From: Hypoxylon rubiginosum
Taxonomy: Eukaryota; Ascomycota; Sordariomycetes; Xylariales; Hypoxylaceae
Length of the DNA stretch: 64,000 nt
Direction of reading: 5' to 3'
Assembly: GCA_902806565.1 (NCBI GenBank)
Contig: CADCXA010000042.1
Coordinates: 186,001-250,000 of the forward strand
Shown here: positions 20,513 to 33,296 of the stretch, one piece after another
Numbering within the stretch: the first letter of the stretch is position 1
Layout: every line of letters starts with the position of its first letter
Program-made: the position numbers and the translations under genes
The notes under the pieces: model-generated
The model's database searches: none
What the model was told of the DNA's origin: nothing
The model's input: the letters and a program-made list of their open reading frames with translations, nothing else

Positions 20513-23500
20513 GCCGTCCCAGACATCTGGCGAACGTTATCTTGTAGTATGTGCTCTAAACTTGGGTCGTTGAAGGACTCGAAGACTTGTATGCTCTAGA
20601 TAGTCGCATCGCTGGGACTCTTGACATATGAGACGTAGTTATGCTCTTAGGTAGGACATCGAGAATTGACGCGCTTCGGAGCGGAATTGGTGTGAGTCCA
20701 ACTCTAGCTTCCCTCTTGAAGATCTAAGAGAGACCTGTGATGAGATGTATGCTCTGAGTAGCGATTCCCGGCCGTTATGCTACGGATTTGGGGGATTGGG
20801 AGAGAGGGGGGTAGCAAAGCGAGTTGACATTAGGGGTTGAGGAATTCTAGTGAGACACGAAGATAATTAAGGCTACCTAGGTACCTGGGTGATTAAGCTG
20901 TGGGATATCTTGACATTGGTACAGGCGAGGAAAGTAGGTGATGGAAAATGAGATGAGATGCGGTAAGAAGAAAGATTCGTGACAGACGCAACCCACCTAC
21001 CTCACTTGGTAGGCGTTCCTCGAGGCCAATTACTAATTCATCGCTCCTGTTTCCCGTTTCTATCAAACCTGGGGGAGGGGAGGGCAGTCACGGGTAGTGG
21101 CATAATGAATAATATTGACACGGCATGGCCGACATGGTTGGAGCTTTAGAGATGGATGGGGTGTCTCTAGGAGCGAGAACTAAGCTACGAGCCGTTCTCG
21201 TTCGATAGGAGTATCAGCTCATAGCAGCAATATCTACCTCGTACTTCTTCAGTTGGGCGTAGAGTCAACTACTACCAGTCTTGTCCAAATTCTTGACCGT
21301 CCGAAGACTTGCCAAGGTAGGCCAAGGTAGGACGTCCAGTTGGTCCATTAGGAACTATGAGGACAAGCTAGTTGACGTATATCAAAGTGATGTATTAGTC
21401 TGTTGTAGTATTCCGGGAATGGCTACTGCAGGCTATGACACTATGGATACTAGAGCTGCATGTGGCAAATGGAGATGTCAGTTCAATAGGGTTTTTAGCT
21501 CGGATGGCGTTGAATGAAAAGCAAGTACCCACGGGATTGGTATTTTAGATCAGTTGGATCAGTTGGATCAGTTAGATCAGATACGAACGGCTTCCTTTGA
21601 GACCGAAGGTTCAAGAGGGGATAAACAAACGCAATTTTGTACTTGTGTAACTTGGAAAAGGAATCCTGGTAAAATGAATGGCTGAGTTATTAGGTAATGC
21701 GTGCATATGTGAAATGTGAAAATTGTTCCGATGTAATAAAGTATTGTGACACAAAACTCCTTCTTTTCTCCTTATTTACAACTCCATTCCACTCAAAATC
21801 TGCCCAGGTATCACCAATAAGTAGTACCCAAGTACCTACTCACGACTCGTCTGCCGACCACCCAAATATTTCAGAGATCCTCTAAAACATGAATAATTTA
21901 TTGTTCTCGTCACCAACAGGTATTAATAAGTCTACAATACCCCATGCCAGATCTTCAACAGGATGTACAAGCCAATGTCTGCGTAGCAAGGTTCAGATGA
22001 ACTGTGAAAGCTACACTTTCTGCCCCTCTTCCCTCCCGGCCTGCGGAGCAAGTTCCGTGGATAAGCTTGTGGCTGCACGGGAAAGAAAAAGCAATTCTTT
22101 TTCACAGGCAACTAAACCATCCGGAATTTGATCATAATACCTAAGGCACTTTAGAGTTAGACTTGAAGTCTTCGGCCACCGACGCTCAACTGCATATGGT
22201 TATCCAAAAGCGCGTTAGCTTTTAAAGCTTCCAGTTCCTAACATACCCGGGTGCCTAGTAGGTAAGGGGTGAGCACATAATACCTACCCACCTGGTACCT
22301 GGGTAAATAGTTTGATGTGAAGATTCCATGGCTATGGTTATGGCTATGGCTACTCTTTCGATCCAGACGCAGACGAGCGGCTCATCGCATACAATGTACT
22401 GTACCTAGATAAGTACCAACCCAATTACATTCTTCAACAATGCCCGGGGTGGATTAAATTAAATTGACGGGAAGAATTATCTCATCTTCTGTGGACCTCG
22501 AATAATACCGTGGGCCGTCCTCTGCGGCAAGGCGTTCACTAACGGCCGAGAACATATCGCGGGATGCAAAAATTAGCGAAAGGGGTATTTTAGATCGCCC
22601 GTCAGATCCTCTTTGAGCGAAGGAAGACCCTGGTTGTTGCGTTTGTCGATCGAGTGCGAATTCGTCCTGCAAGACCAACAACGCCACTCAGCATAGTACA
22701 GGTGCCACGGCTATCGAATGCAAACGGTGAAGCCACATAAAAAAGTAAACATTGTAAAAAGTATTGGCGGCCATTATCATCATTTCCATGAGTCTGACAC
22801 GGGCCCACCCTGGGACTTGTTCGTAGGTACGGGCTAGGTGCTCCGGAGAAGTTCATGCATTAAGTTCTCGTATTCTGATAGTTAGCTCAGGTGTTTGCGT
22901 TACACTCTAGAAGCAGTGAAGTTCACCTAACAGTCCTCACCGAGATGAGGCAGAGTACCATAGTACGAGGAGTGTAGTACTACACTACAACTATCGAGGT
23001 TTATACAAAGCCATAGCTCATCGAGACACATTTTCGTGCCGACGAAAATCATTGTTACAGGTCGACAGGCTATAGGCTTGGGTAACACAGAAGGATTCCA
23101 TCTCATTCTCATATCTATCGGGGGTTAAATAGGTATCTGTCTCCTAAGAGGTAGGCACGGAACTTCACCCAGCTAAGTATCGTGGTTCGCGGCTATAGAG
23201 CTAGTATACCTACCTGGTACTTTAAGTGTCTACCAGTATGTAGCCGGTTTCTGTCTCACCTATTGAAACCCCCAAGATGTTGAATTCGAGTGGGACAATC
23301 AAACTCGACCCGGTGGCACGAGATTAAGGTTTCAGACGACGACATCGGTTATTATTGATTGTCGCGTGGTTGACACCCCTCCTACACGTGTCTGCATTCC
23401 TTAGTGGTGAAACATATCATTTGGTCTTTGGCCAACAGCCTCACGTTTGACTTCATGCTTGGAGAGAGCATACACCTACCTTCACATGTCCGTACCTGAA

Positions 23501-23697
23501 TTAGATACGTTAGGAGGCACATACCCGCGACGTGGCTGGGAATGCATGTCACCCATGTTGAAACATCGCAGGAATGGCCGAGCCGAGATTCGATGTTGCG
23601 TCTGATCTACATCGTCTTATAGGTGACAAGAGCAATTCTGGATAGGCACCTGCCTAGGATTCTATTGCTCATACTATGCGCCCTAGGCAATAGCGAG
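20513..23697. other. 3.2-kb intergenic region, no gene seen
   Basis: Short ORFs only, none with coding character. It contains one TACCTAGGTA palindrome (20874-20883), a 10-bp tandem repeat of the type GATCAGTTGG (about 21548-21580) and many TACC/GGTA words. The first few hundred bases are the promoter of the minus-strand gene ending at 20512. Confidence 0.6.
21548..21580. repeat. Short tandem repeat, 10-bp unit
   Basis: Three to four copies of GATCAGTTGG, the last with one change (GTTAG). No associated gene. Confidence 0.8.
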
Positions 23698-25003
23698 CTA
23701 ATCATCGTCGCCCATTAACGCAGCAAGTTCAGCTTCTTCCTCGTCTGTCATCAGCCCTTTAGGCGGCTCTGCCGGCGTTTCTTTTTCGACGCCCTTAGCC
23801 TTATCTTCCTTTTCCTTGTTGACCTTGTCAAGTTCAATCTGGCCGAGTGGCCATGTCCGTACCGTCCCATCGATAGACACGGACACAACTCGTCTGCCTC
23901 CATCAAGGACCACCAGATCGGTGACCTCGTCATAATGACCATCAAGAATGCAATACAGTTTTCCCGACGTGCGATTCCAGACCTTGACGTCCTCATCTCT
24001 TCCAGCAGTTACTATCCACTGATCCGTAACAGCAACAGCTCGCACGTGGTCGCCGTGATGGAAAGACTCATCCGTAGCAAAATCCTTCAGGCGTGACAGG
24101 CACTTTGCAGTACCATCACCGCTCGAGGTCCACAGATCAACCTCTTCACTTTCGCTTTCGAATACCACTTTGTACACAGTAGTGTCGTGCTCTAGAATCG
24201 CGTGACGCGCCGCGCCAGGCGCATCCGGTGACGTCTCCTGAATTTGCTCAAAGCCGTCAAGTCGAATGCGCCAGCGGCGGATATGAGGATCGCTGCTCGC
24301 ACTAACAAGAATGACCTCGTCGGGTCCCGACTGTACCGGGTCGACAACGAGGTCTTGAACGGCCATCATCGATACTGTCTGGTCTTGCAGCACGTGAAGT
24401 CGGGATCCCGTCTCGGTATCCCATACTATAATCTTTTTGTCCGCACCTCCACTAATCAAGCAATCCTTCCCGCCAAGCATGGTAGTCACGACAGCCTTGA
24501 CAAAATCCGAATGGCCGCTGTACTTGCGACCTGGTACTTTAGATGCTAGGTCCCAGGACCAGATGTCCTTGTCCCAAGATCCGGCGAATAGTGTGCGGTT
24601 CCCGGATCCGCCAACGGCAACACATGTTACTGGCGCCGATGGGCCTCGGAAGACCTGTTTCGAGTCCCCTGTCTGGAGTCGCTTAGTTACGACTTTGGAG
24701 GTAGGTATGTGAACTCATTCTGCTAACTTACCTCAACGTTCACTCTGCGGACCGAGCCGGCGGACTCGGCGATGAAAACAGCAGACGGGCTTGTAGGATC
24801 TGGTATCGCAGCCAGCAGCTTTGACTTCAGCGCAATCGGGTTGCCATTCTTGTTGTTGGCTTTTAGTTCACGCCTTTCTATCTTAGCTTGCTCGGCACTG
24901 TTGCAACTTGGTTAAAAATACAAGTTCTTGATAAGCTTATTTTCAAGGTATCGTACTCAGTTTGGAAGAAGTGGCCTGCGGTTGTTCCTTTTTGAAAAGC
25001 CAT
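23698..25003 (-). CDS. WD40-repeat protein, 395 aa, three exons
   Basis: Exons 25003-24957, 24897-24732 and 24672-23698 (1188 nt); both introns are 59 nt with GT...AG ends. The protein starts MAFQKGTTAGHFFQTD. WD repeats are visible from about residue 60 to 340: LFAGSWDKDIWSWD, LISGGADKKIIVWD, LVSASSDPHIRRWR, DLWTSSGDGTAKCL, IVTAGRDEDVKVWN and VVSVSIDGTVRTWP. A charged Lys/Glu segment (EKEDKAKGVEKE) follows, and an acidic tail MTDEEEAELAALMGDDD. WD40 propellers act as interaction platforms; the partner is not evident. Exon boundaries are supported by continuity of the repeats. It is divergently transcribed from CTF4, sharing a 478-bp promoter region. Confidence 0.92.
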
Positions 25004-25346
25004 GGTTACGGGAGGGGGTATCAATTCAGGGGCTAATGAAAACGAGACGATTTGAGATGGTGATGTAGAAGTTCGAAAAGTCTCATATCGACTTGGACAT
25101 CCGCAATAAAGTAAATACCTAGGTACTATTTTGATGAAATATATATTTTTTATCCTGTTGCCTGCATAGGCAGCCGAATTTTGTATTGCTAGCGAATTTT
25201 GCCTTCCTTGCTACTCTTATTAAAATCTCCTTGTGAAGTGTAGAAATCCAAAATCGCATTATCGAATAAAATTGGAGATTTGGAGAATGGTGGGGTTATT
25301 GCCGTGAGCGAGCCACACGGAAGAGGGGCATCCCTGTCCACTCTAA

Positions 25347-25352
25347 ACGCGT
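25347..25352. promoter_or_regulatory. MluI cell-cycle box (ACGCGT), 130 bp upstream of CTF4
   Basis: ACGCGT is the binding site of the G1/S factor MBF (Mbp1/Swi6 type) in yeasts. CTF4-family genes encode replication-fork proteins and are plausible targets. Confidence 0.6.
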
Positions 25353-25375
25353 ATTAATTAATTTATCGACGCGCG

Positions 25376-25381
25376 ACGCGT
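25376..25381. promoter_or_regulatory. Second MluI cell-cycle box (ACGCGT), 101 bp upstream of CTF4
   Basis: A second ACGCGT, embedded in CGACGCGCGACGCGTT, 23 bp from the first. Paired boxes close to the start are typical of MBF-regulated replication genes. Confidence 0.6.
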
Positions 25382-25481
25382 TCTACTAAAAGATATACCA
25401 GAATTATCACCAACCTCAACCACTTCTTCCCACATTTGACCGCCAATACTCTCGAATTCAAAGTAAGGGGGAAACACCGAT

Positions 25482-28087
25482 ATGGCGTCTACAGCACCCC
25501 CTCGGCCTCGAGCTAGGCCAGCCCATACCCAGGGCTCAACACATTGTGCCTATACGCCAGATGGGTCTAAGCTGGTGACCGTGGGTTCGAATAACACGAT
25601 CCGACTATACAAGACAGGCTTTGACGGCGAGCCTATCAACATCGACGATTGCCAGGAGCAGAACGTAAGCGTGGATGCTTCCAACGAATTCTTCGTCGTC
25701 GGTTCTGAAGATGGCACCGTTAGTCTATACTCAATTCCCGACGCTACCTTCGACAAATTCCTGCTCCGATGTTCTCTACCCATTCGCGACGTTGCCCTTT
25801 CGCCCGATTCGAAATGGTGCGCCGTAGCTAGCGACGAATTGACTGTAAAGCTCGTCCGAACGGACGATAATACCCAGATCCGTCACCTCAAGGAGCACAA
25901 CAAACCTACGAAACATCTCGCTTTCGATACCAAGGGGATGACTGCTACGTTGGCTTGTAGCGACGGAATTGTATACGTCTACTCGTTGACTTCAGATGAG
26001 CCGGAGCTCATAAATAAAGTCGACGGCGTCATTGCCGCCCTAGATACCGAGTCAGAAATTAGCTCCAAGATTGCGTGGCACCCTGATGGACGCGCCTTTG
26101 CCGTCCCGACCCCTACGAGAGATATCCAGGTTGTATCGAAGAACGACTGGGAGAAGCAGCGAATATTTGCGAATGGACATAATGGGGATGTTACTGCTTT
26201 GGCCTGGTCTCCCAATGGAGCAATTTTGGCCTCCGCAGGCAAGGACAAGAAGATCTTGCTGTGGGAAACGAAGACCCAAAGTGTTATTGCTAGGCTCGAT
26301 TATGCCAACGTAATAGACATCGCGTGGCATCCTCGAGATAATCTGGTTTCTTTCACGAATTCGGATGGCGAGGTCTATATCCATCCCGACTTCGTGCCGG
26401 AGCAGTTCGCGCCCTTATTGAAACTTGGGAAACAGCCCGCACCCTTCATTCATGATCCCCTATCAGAAACATCAGCAATTGCTAGGAGGCCTTTAGAGAC
26501 CCGGCCTCCACCTATAAGGCAACGCAGAGATTCTGCCGGCAGCTATGATTCTCTTATGGACGGAGCCTTACCCGAGGACGACGATTTTGTGATTGACGAC
26601 GATGGTGCTGGCTACGTGATCAACGGAAACGGAAAACGTGTGCATGATGATCTCGACGTCTTTGGAGAACCAGTAAGCAAGCGGCCTCATCTTGAGCCGG
26701 AATACCACGAGGCTTTCCAACCCGGATCAACGCCATGGCGAGGTAATCGAAAATACTTGTGCTTAAATCTTATCGGATTCGTCTGGACAGTAGATCAAGA
26801 CGGCCATAACACAGTCACTGTGGAATTCTATGATCACGAATTCCACAGGGACTTCCATTTCACAGACACCTTTCTTTACGATAAGGCTTGCCTGACCGAA
26901 AACGGCGCTCTCTTCTCTTGCCCGCCTAAAGACGACACACCAGCTACCATCTTCTACAGACCACATGAAACTTGGACGAACCGCACCGATTGGAGGACGC
27001 AATTACCCAAGGGTGAAGCTGTCCTTGCCATGTCTCTCAGCGACTCGTTTGTGACGGTCACTACTACCGCCAACTACGTCAGAGTATATACACTTTTCGG
27101 CATCCCGTACAGAGTATATCGGCCGAAAAGCACTCCGATGGTTACTTGTGCGAGTTGGAGAGATTATGTTTGGACAATAGGCAATGGCCCCGTCGGCGCA
27201 GATGGGCATACTAGACTCCTGTACACGATCGAGAACGTGAAAAGGGACGAAATGTGCCAAAACGAGGACACAGTGGCCCTTCCAGATGGCGCAACGCTGA
27301 AGAGTATTTTCTTCTCTGACAATGGTGTAAGTGTGACAAACTCGGTCCTGTTAGACAAAGCTAACTTAGAAATTAGGATCCATGCATCTATGACTCCACG
27401 GGGACACTCTTGACCCTGCTACACTGGCGTCAACCCTCAAGAGCATCCTGGATACCCCTTTTAGATACCAAGCTGCTTCCGCGCCTGGCCTCCGGCCGGA
27501 AGACGGAGACATATTTCCCTATTGCGGTAGCCGACAGCAAATTCCACTGCATCATCCTCAAGGGCGGGGACCAGTACCCGTACTTCCCGCGGCCGCTGCT
27601 CTCCGAGTTCGACTTCTCGGTCCCGTTGACGTCGGAGCCACCGAAACCCAAGAAGACGCCGAACCCGGACGCCATGGACCAGGACGGCACTCCGGAACCT
27701 GATACCGGTGACGACGACGACGACGAGTCAGAGACGCGCAAGCTAGAGCAGCAGTACCTACTAAAAGGCATCGCGGCGGCACAACTGCAGGACCTAGTGG
27801 AGTCGTCCAGTGGTAGCAGCAGCAGCGCGCAGCGGTCGGGGCTCGCGCGGCTGGAGCTCGAGATCGACAAGACGCTGCTGCAGTTCCTAGCGGTAGAGTG
27901 CCGGGAGGGCGAGGACCGCGGGATGCGGGCGCTCGAGCTCGTGCGGCTCATGCGCGACCGCTCCGGCCGCATGGTCGAGGCCGCCGGCAAGATCGCCGAG
28001 CGCTACGGCCGGTCCGTCCTCGGCGAGAAGATCCGCGAGGTCGGCGAGCTGCGCGTGGGGGGCGGGGAGGACGATGATGACTTTTGA
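25482..28087 (+). CDS. CTF4: Replisome adaptor Ctf4 / SepB, 851 aa, two exons
   Basis: Exons 25482-27326 and 27377-28087 (2556 nt); the 50-nt intron has donor GTAAGT and acceptor TTAG, and joining gives SDNG-DPCIYDSTGTLL, typical of this family. Ctf4/AND-1/SepB couples the MCM helicase to DNA polymerase alpha-primase and acts in sister-chromatid cohesion; in Aspergillus nidulans sepB is needed for septation and chromosome metabolism. WD40 repeats cover about residues 10-310 (YTPDGSKLVTVGSNNTIRLY, WSPNGAILASAGKDKKILLW). An acidic linker (PEDDDFVIDDDGAG) follows, then the SepB domain from about 430 to 720 (FQPGSTPWRGNRKYLCLNLI). A helical segment ends in an acidic tail GGGEDDDDF. No C-terminal HMG box is present, as usual in fungi. 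Confidence 0.95.
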
Positions 28088-28624
28088 TTGTGTACTTAGG
28101 TATCTACCTAACTTATGGGCCACCTGCCTAATCCGAGCATAGCTAGGGGAAGCAGGTCTGCGCGTTGCTACATAGATAGTATCGCATAGAAACTTGGCTT
28201 AGGTACGCAGATGGCTAGGATTCCCCGTTAGATCCCACAATATGTGGTTGGAGTGGACTTGTATACATCGGCTTCGCTGGCGTCAGGGTTGGGTAGCGCG
28301 ATGGATTCCAGATGTCCGGATATGACTAGTTCACGTTATAATACCTAAACTGTGTGTTCATCCTTACGAGCTTCAAGTCGGACATATCATGTACTGGATA
28401 TAAGATTGTTTATTGACCCTAGAAGGGCTTTAAAAGTAAGAAAAGTAAAGTCTCATCAGGACGTATGTACAGAACGTAAATTCCATGGGTATCATAAGTA
28501 CGCATTCATCATTTTCCCAGTTTTCATCTTCATCCCCTTCATCCCCTTCATCCCTCTTCATCTCAACACCATCACCCCCATCTTCTGCTGCTACGTCCTC
28601 CCGGCCCTCTCCGTCTTGTTGTTA
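28088..28624. other. Intergenic region between convergent genes
   Basis: Three-prime flanks of CTF4 (plus) and the rhodopsin-domain gene (minus). No gene or repeat is seen; ORFs entering from 28352 are antisense to the next gene. Confidence 0.6.
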
Positions 28625-30250
28625 TTACCGCCGCTGGGCGCTATTATTGCTCTCCACAACCGCCAGCCGCAGCCGCTCCTGCTCGCGCTCGTACCCGCGC
28701 TGCCCGTCCGACTGCACCTGCGCCTCGACGCACGCCTCCTTGATGGACGGCACGGCGCCGCCGCCGCCGCCGCCGCCGAACCCGAAGTCGTCGTGGTAGT
28801 TGCGCCGGGCTATCGTCAGGGACGACTTGTTCGACGCCACGCGCGCGATGCTGGCGCCGCCTAGACTCGTGGTGCTATCGGCGCGGCTATGGGCGGGTTG
28901 CAGTTCGTAGCGGGTCGCCGTCGAGTCTTTGTTGTTTTCGTCGTCGTCGCTGGAGAGCCGCCGGTGCTGGTGCGTGATGTGGACCTCCTGCGTCACGAAG
29001 ATGCTGCCGGCGCCGGCGCCGCCGACCCGCAGCAGCCGCTGGCTCAGGATGGGCCAGAAGGTCGGGATCGACGCGCAGATGCTGGCGAGGTCGACCTCGA
29101 GCGCGGCGAGCGTGATGCTCTTGGGGCCGTACCAGGTCGGGTCGAGGACCGGGTACGTACCGGCCTTGTGGTCGACGATGGTTTGCAGGCACCAGATGCT
29201 GATGAGGTTGACGCTGTTGCGAGGGGGTTGTTAGTAGCCGTCTCATGCATATGCTGGTAGTAGTAGTAGGAGGCCGGAGTGGTGGAATATCGAACTTACA
29301 TGACGCCCAGAAGCAGAAGAAGCCCAATTCCCACCCGCTGCTTCCCCGCCGTGCTCTTCCTAAAGTAGAGCGGCACCGGGATAGCCAGTACCATGGCATC
29401 CAGCACCACGTTGGAGCCCGTGTGGCCGGCGAAGGTGCCGGCGATCTCGGAGGGGATCTTGGATCCGAAGCCGTAGCACCGAGCCGGCGACGTCCAGTCC
29501 CAGAAGCCGGAGACGGGGAAGCACGGGAACAGGGCGCAGAAGGAGAAGGCGACGCCCCAGAGGCCCGAGATGACCAATCCGGCCCAGCAGATCAGCCTCG
29601 CCCGGGACCCGACTTCGAAGATGCGGAGGTATTGCGATAGCAGACATAGCTTCATGAGAGTCGTCGAGATGGTGTATGTTGCTAGACATACGTAGAATTT
29701 CTTGGATAGACTGTTAGTGTTTGAGGCTAAAGGGAGGATTCGATCTTGACTTACCTTCTGAAACGCGACGATGTTGTCGATCCCAATCGTCAGGATATGT
29801 TCTCCAAACCCATTATTCAACGCTATAGTTTCTAATTAGTTCTTCGAGCTACAAGTAGGAATAAATTCGAATGCTATGCCATACCAAGACATAAGAATAT
29901 CGAGCCAATAGTAGCCGATATCTAGAAAACGGTTAGTTCGGAAAGTCTCATGTAATTTTTCAGGGGCGAGCACTCACTCTAAAAAGAACGACGAAGAGAT
30001 CATCCCATCCTAAGCATCGTAGCTTTATTCGATAGTAGAGTCTCAAGGTTACGCATATATACGAAATAACCTATGTCGACTTGGTTAGTAGGTGGCTCAG
30101 CACACTGTTCTTTGCGCTTGTATCACTTACCATAAAAGGGATAACCAGACCATAGACGGTAGACCGGTTATTGAATGCTGGTCTCGGTTCGTGCGAGTTA
30201 TCGTAAGCCGTCATAAGACGGATAAGCTCCGCCGTGCTGCCCGCCGACAT
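28625..30250 (-). CDS. PTH11-like rhodopsin-domain integral membrane protein, 435 aa, six exons
   Basis: Exons 30250-30131, 30070-29978, 29921-29885, 29822-29755, 29700-29300 and 29213-28625 (1308 nt; introns 60, 56, 62, 54 and 86 nt). The product has about seven hydrophobic helices, including STVYGLVIPFMVISYICVTL (the first, across the exon 1-2 junction), RISATIGSIFLCLAL, FYVCLATYTISTTLMKLCLL, LICWAGLVISGLWGVAFSF and IGLLLLLGVIVNLISIWCL. A loop with GWDDLF follows helix 1 and PTWYGPKSITLAALEVDLAS lies near the end; both are signatures of the fungal rhodopsin/PTH11 family, plasma-membrane proteins with roles in surface sensing in some plant pathogens. There is no CFEM domain. The C-terminal tail of about 130 residues is cytosolic, Ser/Asp/Gly-rich and likely regulatory. 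Function of this member is unknown. Confidence 0.93.
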
Positions 30251-31735
30251 GATTTCGTCGTTCGAAAGGGAGTTAGTCCAACCTGTAGACAACGTCCTCT
30301 CTCTTTATTTCAAGCCGAGCTTATGAACATCCGTGTGTTCTAATGCGCAATGAATACTAACCGTCCGGAGAGTTTACTTCTATACCCGCTGCATTATTCT
30401 TCCCCGCGTGGTCGGAAAGGTGGAGTTGTCGAGAGGAACGCCGCGTTCTGTAAGACGTTCACCTCTCTTTCTTCTTCACCGACCGCCCGGGACGAACACA
30501 CGAAGTTCTTAAATGAAGTCGGTATGGCTGTTTTGCCATGGTTGATACACACCTAATGCGGAACCCAGGTTTGCCCTATAATAGCGCCCGAACCTAGTCT
30601 ATGTCGAATCGTGGTAGATAGGGGATATTCCCACGCGCCGCACGTTTCTGGTTACAGCACTAACACCAACCCCGGCCACCGTTATATGATCCGGCAGCTA
30701 TTCGCTGATCCATGTTGGGTTTGGAACGGAGGCTAGTCGTACCCCGGTCCCATCTCAGGATCCGCGATATTAATCGGCCCAGATGAGGACCAGACAACCC
30801 GGAATACGCAATGCGGACTTCCTTGGTGGGAAAGCGGCACAGCACTTAAGATTGCAAGCTTTGCGCTTGAATTCATGGGCGATGAAGCTTGTTTTCGGAC
30901 TGAAGAACATGTCTGCCCTATCACGAAGAGCCAATATCTAACAGAGCGATCCTATATGTGCTCTGGTCACATACCTTTGAAACGGTGATGACTTATATAA
31001 AAGGTGACATGTTTGGCAATGTTTCCTGCAATATGTTACTACACCTGGTTTATGTAGTAACACGCATTTGTTGAGTTCATCCCATCTAAATGACTTCAAT
31101 TCATGCGACCCGGGTGCTAACAAGGTTGCGGTGATATGTGAAATGGCAGCACATATTTCTAATATCGCCTTCTGTTATACCCATCGGCTACACTTGCAGC
31201 TATTCCCAACGCATCGTAGACGTGAGGCTATCACGTCCTCCGAATGGATGGACAACGAGGCCAGACTCTTAATAGGGACTATATATCGGGGCATTTCTTG
31301 TGATGCGCACTGCAGCTTTGCAGTCATGGCAACGATGCTGGGCGTGCACGATACGACATAGCCCTACAATATTGCTACCAGAAGTCCGGATTCGTTCGAG
31401 TTGGTCGAGTCAAGACATTGCGAATTGCTTGATAAGGGTATACCACGGCCGCGATATCGACCATCTATTCCGCATCGAGTTTTTAAATCCTCCCGTGAAA
31501 AGGGAATCCTCCCATCACAGTGGACCATTAGCTGATACGCAACGTTATAATAAGATAAATTCCGCGCCCAGGCCCGTCAGGCTGTCAGGTTGGACACGAT
31601 AAACTTCGGGCGATGGCACGTCGCTAAAGGGGACACTGCTCAGGAAGAGGAATTCATCCGCGATGTTAGTTACGATCGTGTCTCTTTACCTCTTATTAAC
31701 ACCACCTAAAAGGGGTTATCCAATAACTGCAAGGC

Positions 31736-31756
31736 GGGGGGGGGGGGGGGGGGGGG
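31736..31756. repeat. Poly-G run, 21 bp
   Basis: Uninterrupted G21 on the plus strand in intergenic DNA. Similar runs occur at 54314 (20) and 57564 (22). Exact length in such homopolymers is prone to sequencing error. Confidence 0.85.
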
Positions 31757-33256
31757 TTGAGACGGGGCCGTCGCTATGCTTAGATCCTTGTTTTCTTAAC
31801 CCCTGACCAACGCCCACGTGGGGGAGTCCGCGTTCGCTACCGGGATGCCGTCACTTTGTCGCGATAATATTTGTACATAAGTACTATAAAGTACTTCGTG
31901 AGCCTTGGAGCTTGGCGTATTTCAGTTTCCTCTTCGAGTGCAGAAGTGGGCTGGCTGTCGGAAAGTCGTGGGTAGAAAATGTCCAAGGTCCCAATCCTCG
32001 AACAGACGAAAGAAAAAACAAGAAAAGGAAGAATCATGCGCAGGAGTCGGATATGCCGGCTTGCTACGCCTGCAGACTTCCGCCCTACCAATGGTAACAC
32101 AACCTACATAACACGCTGCAGATGAAAACATCCCGAGAGGATGTGTGGGATATATGAGGGGACGAACACGCAATGCCGCGAGATGCGCGGGAAACGGCTC
32201 GGATCTCGGAAAATAATCGTGGGATTAAGAGCGTTCTGATAAGTTTCAAAGGCTTGCGTAGCGAGGTACATAGTACGATAGGTCATTTAAACCCCTGTGA
32301 ATAGTTGAGACCTTTTAAGCCCGTGTAGCCACTTCGACCAAACTTGGGTTAGAGCGATAATATGAACATGCATTAAGGCTGTCGATTATATCAAAAGTGA
32401 CTGATGCAAATCTCGATGAGGTTATGAGACTGAGGGGGGAAATAGCATTAGAAACCTAATGATCATCTCAGTGTAGTGGAACACTCTCCTACATGTAGTT
32501 ACTAAAATGGGGTATCCAAATAATCTGCTGTTGGGAGTTTTGTAGCTACCGTAAACCTATTCATTACATACCTCCTAGTATAGAAGGGAGAAAGGAGTGA
32601 GAACAAAAAGCAGAACATCGGATTATGGCACCTCTTACCTGTCCGTAGCCTTTAATAATTTCCATCAGAAAAGATAATAAGAGTCTAAATACACATATCA
32701 CAACTGCGATAGAGCCCATCTGCATGTACCTAATAGTCCATCTGTATAATCAAGTAATGTGAGGTATGTCCTAAGTCTACAGGTGCCGTCCAAGTCCGTC
32801 TATGGCACGCCCTCGTCCCCATTCCCTTTCCCGTTTCCCCGTTCCGTTCTTTCTCGGTTGGTAAATTCTATTAACGAAAGCAACCGACCAACGCCGGCAG
32901 TGTGTGGGAGGCATCTGTCGTGACCCCGATCTAAAAAAACGCTTGATCAAGATGAATGAGCTCGTCAAAAAAGGGTTCATAAAAGAACACAAAAACTCCC
33001 AAGAGCCTGAAGCAGCAATCAGTCAATCATTAGCCGGCGCCTCCATCGCCGCCGCCACCTCCATCACCTCCTCCTCCTCCTCCACAATCACCAGAACAGT
33101 CGCCGGAGCAGCAGCTGTCGCCGCCGCAGCAGCCCAAAAGATACAAGCACTCGCCCAAGCCGCTCAAGAATTCGCCCAAGCCTTCCAGGCAATCGTTCGC
33201 ACGACGATCGCTCATACCCAAACTTGCCGTCGATCTTGAGGACGTAGCGGTAGTAG

Positions 33257-33276
33257 TAGTAGTAGTACTACTACTA
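33257..33276. repeat. 20-bp perfect palindrome in the 3' flank of the ABC transporter
   Basis: TAGTAGTAGTACTACTACTA, formed by a TAG run meeting its complement. On the transporter's strand it lies about 20 nt after the stop codon, so it would form a 3' UTR hairpin. Confidence 0.8.
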
Positions 33277-33296
33277 GTCATCCTCGACCACCACCA

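Larger units (their letters stand above)
25004..25481. promoter_or_regulatory. Shared divergent promoter of the WD40 gene and CTF4
   Basis: 478 bp between two start codons pointing away from each other. It contains two ACGCGT boxes near the CTF4 side (25347-25352, 25376-25381) and one TACCTAGGTA palindrome (25116-25125). Confidence 0.7.
30251..33296. other. 3-kb intergenic region, no gene seen
   Basis: Only short ORFs without coding character. It contains a run of 21 G (31736-31756) and, next to the ABC transporter stop, a 20-bp palindrome (33257-33276) and Ala/Ser-coding low-complexity DNA at 33040-33140 that opens on both strands but looks non-genic. Confidence 0.6.

Noticed and set aside
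28352..28864. 170-codon plus-strand ORF
   Set aside because: Antisense to the last exon of the rhodopsin-domain gene; low-complexity Leu/Ala/Pro reading.
32904..33239. 111-codon Ala/Ser-rich ORF, and an opposite-strand Gly/Cys-rich ORF
   Set aside because: Both arise from trinucleotide-like low-complexity DNA in the 3' flank of the ABC transporter; no domain, no clear promoter.
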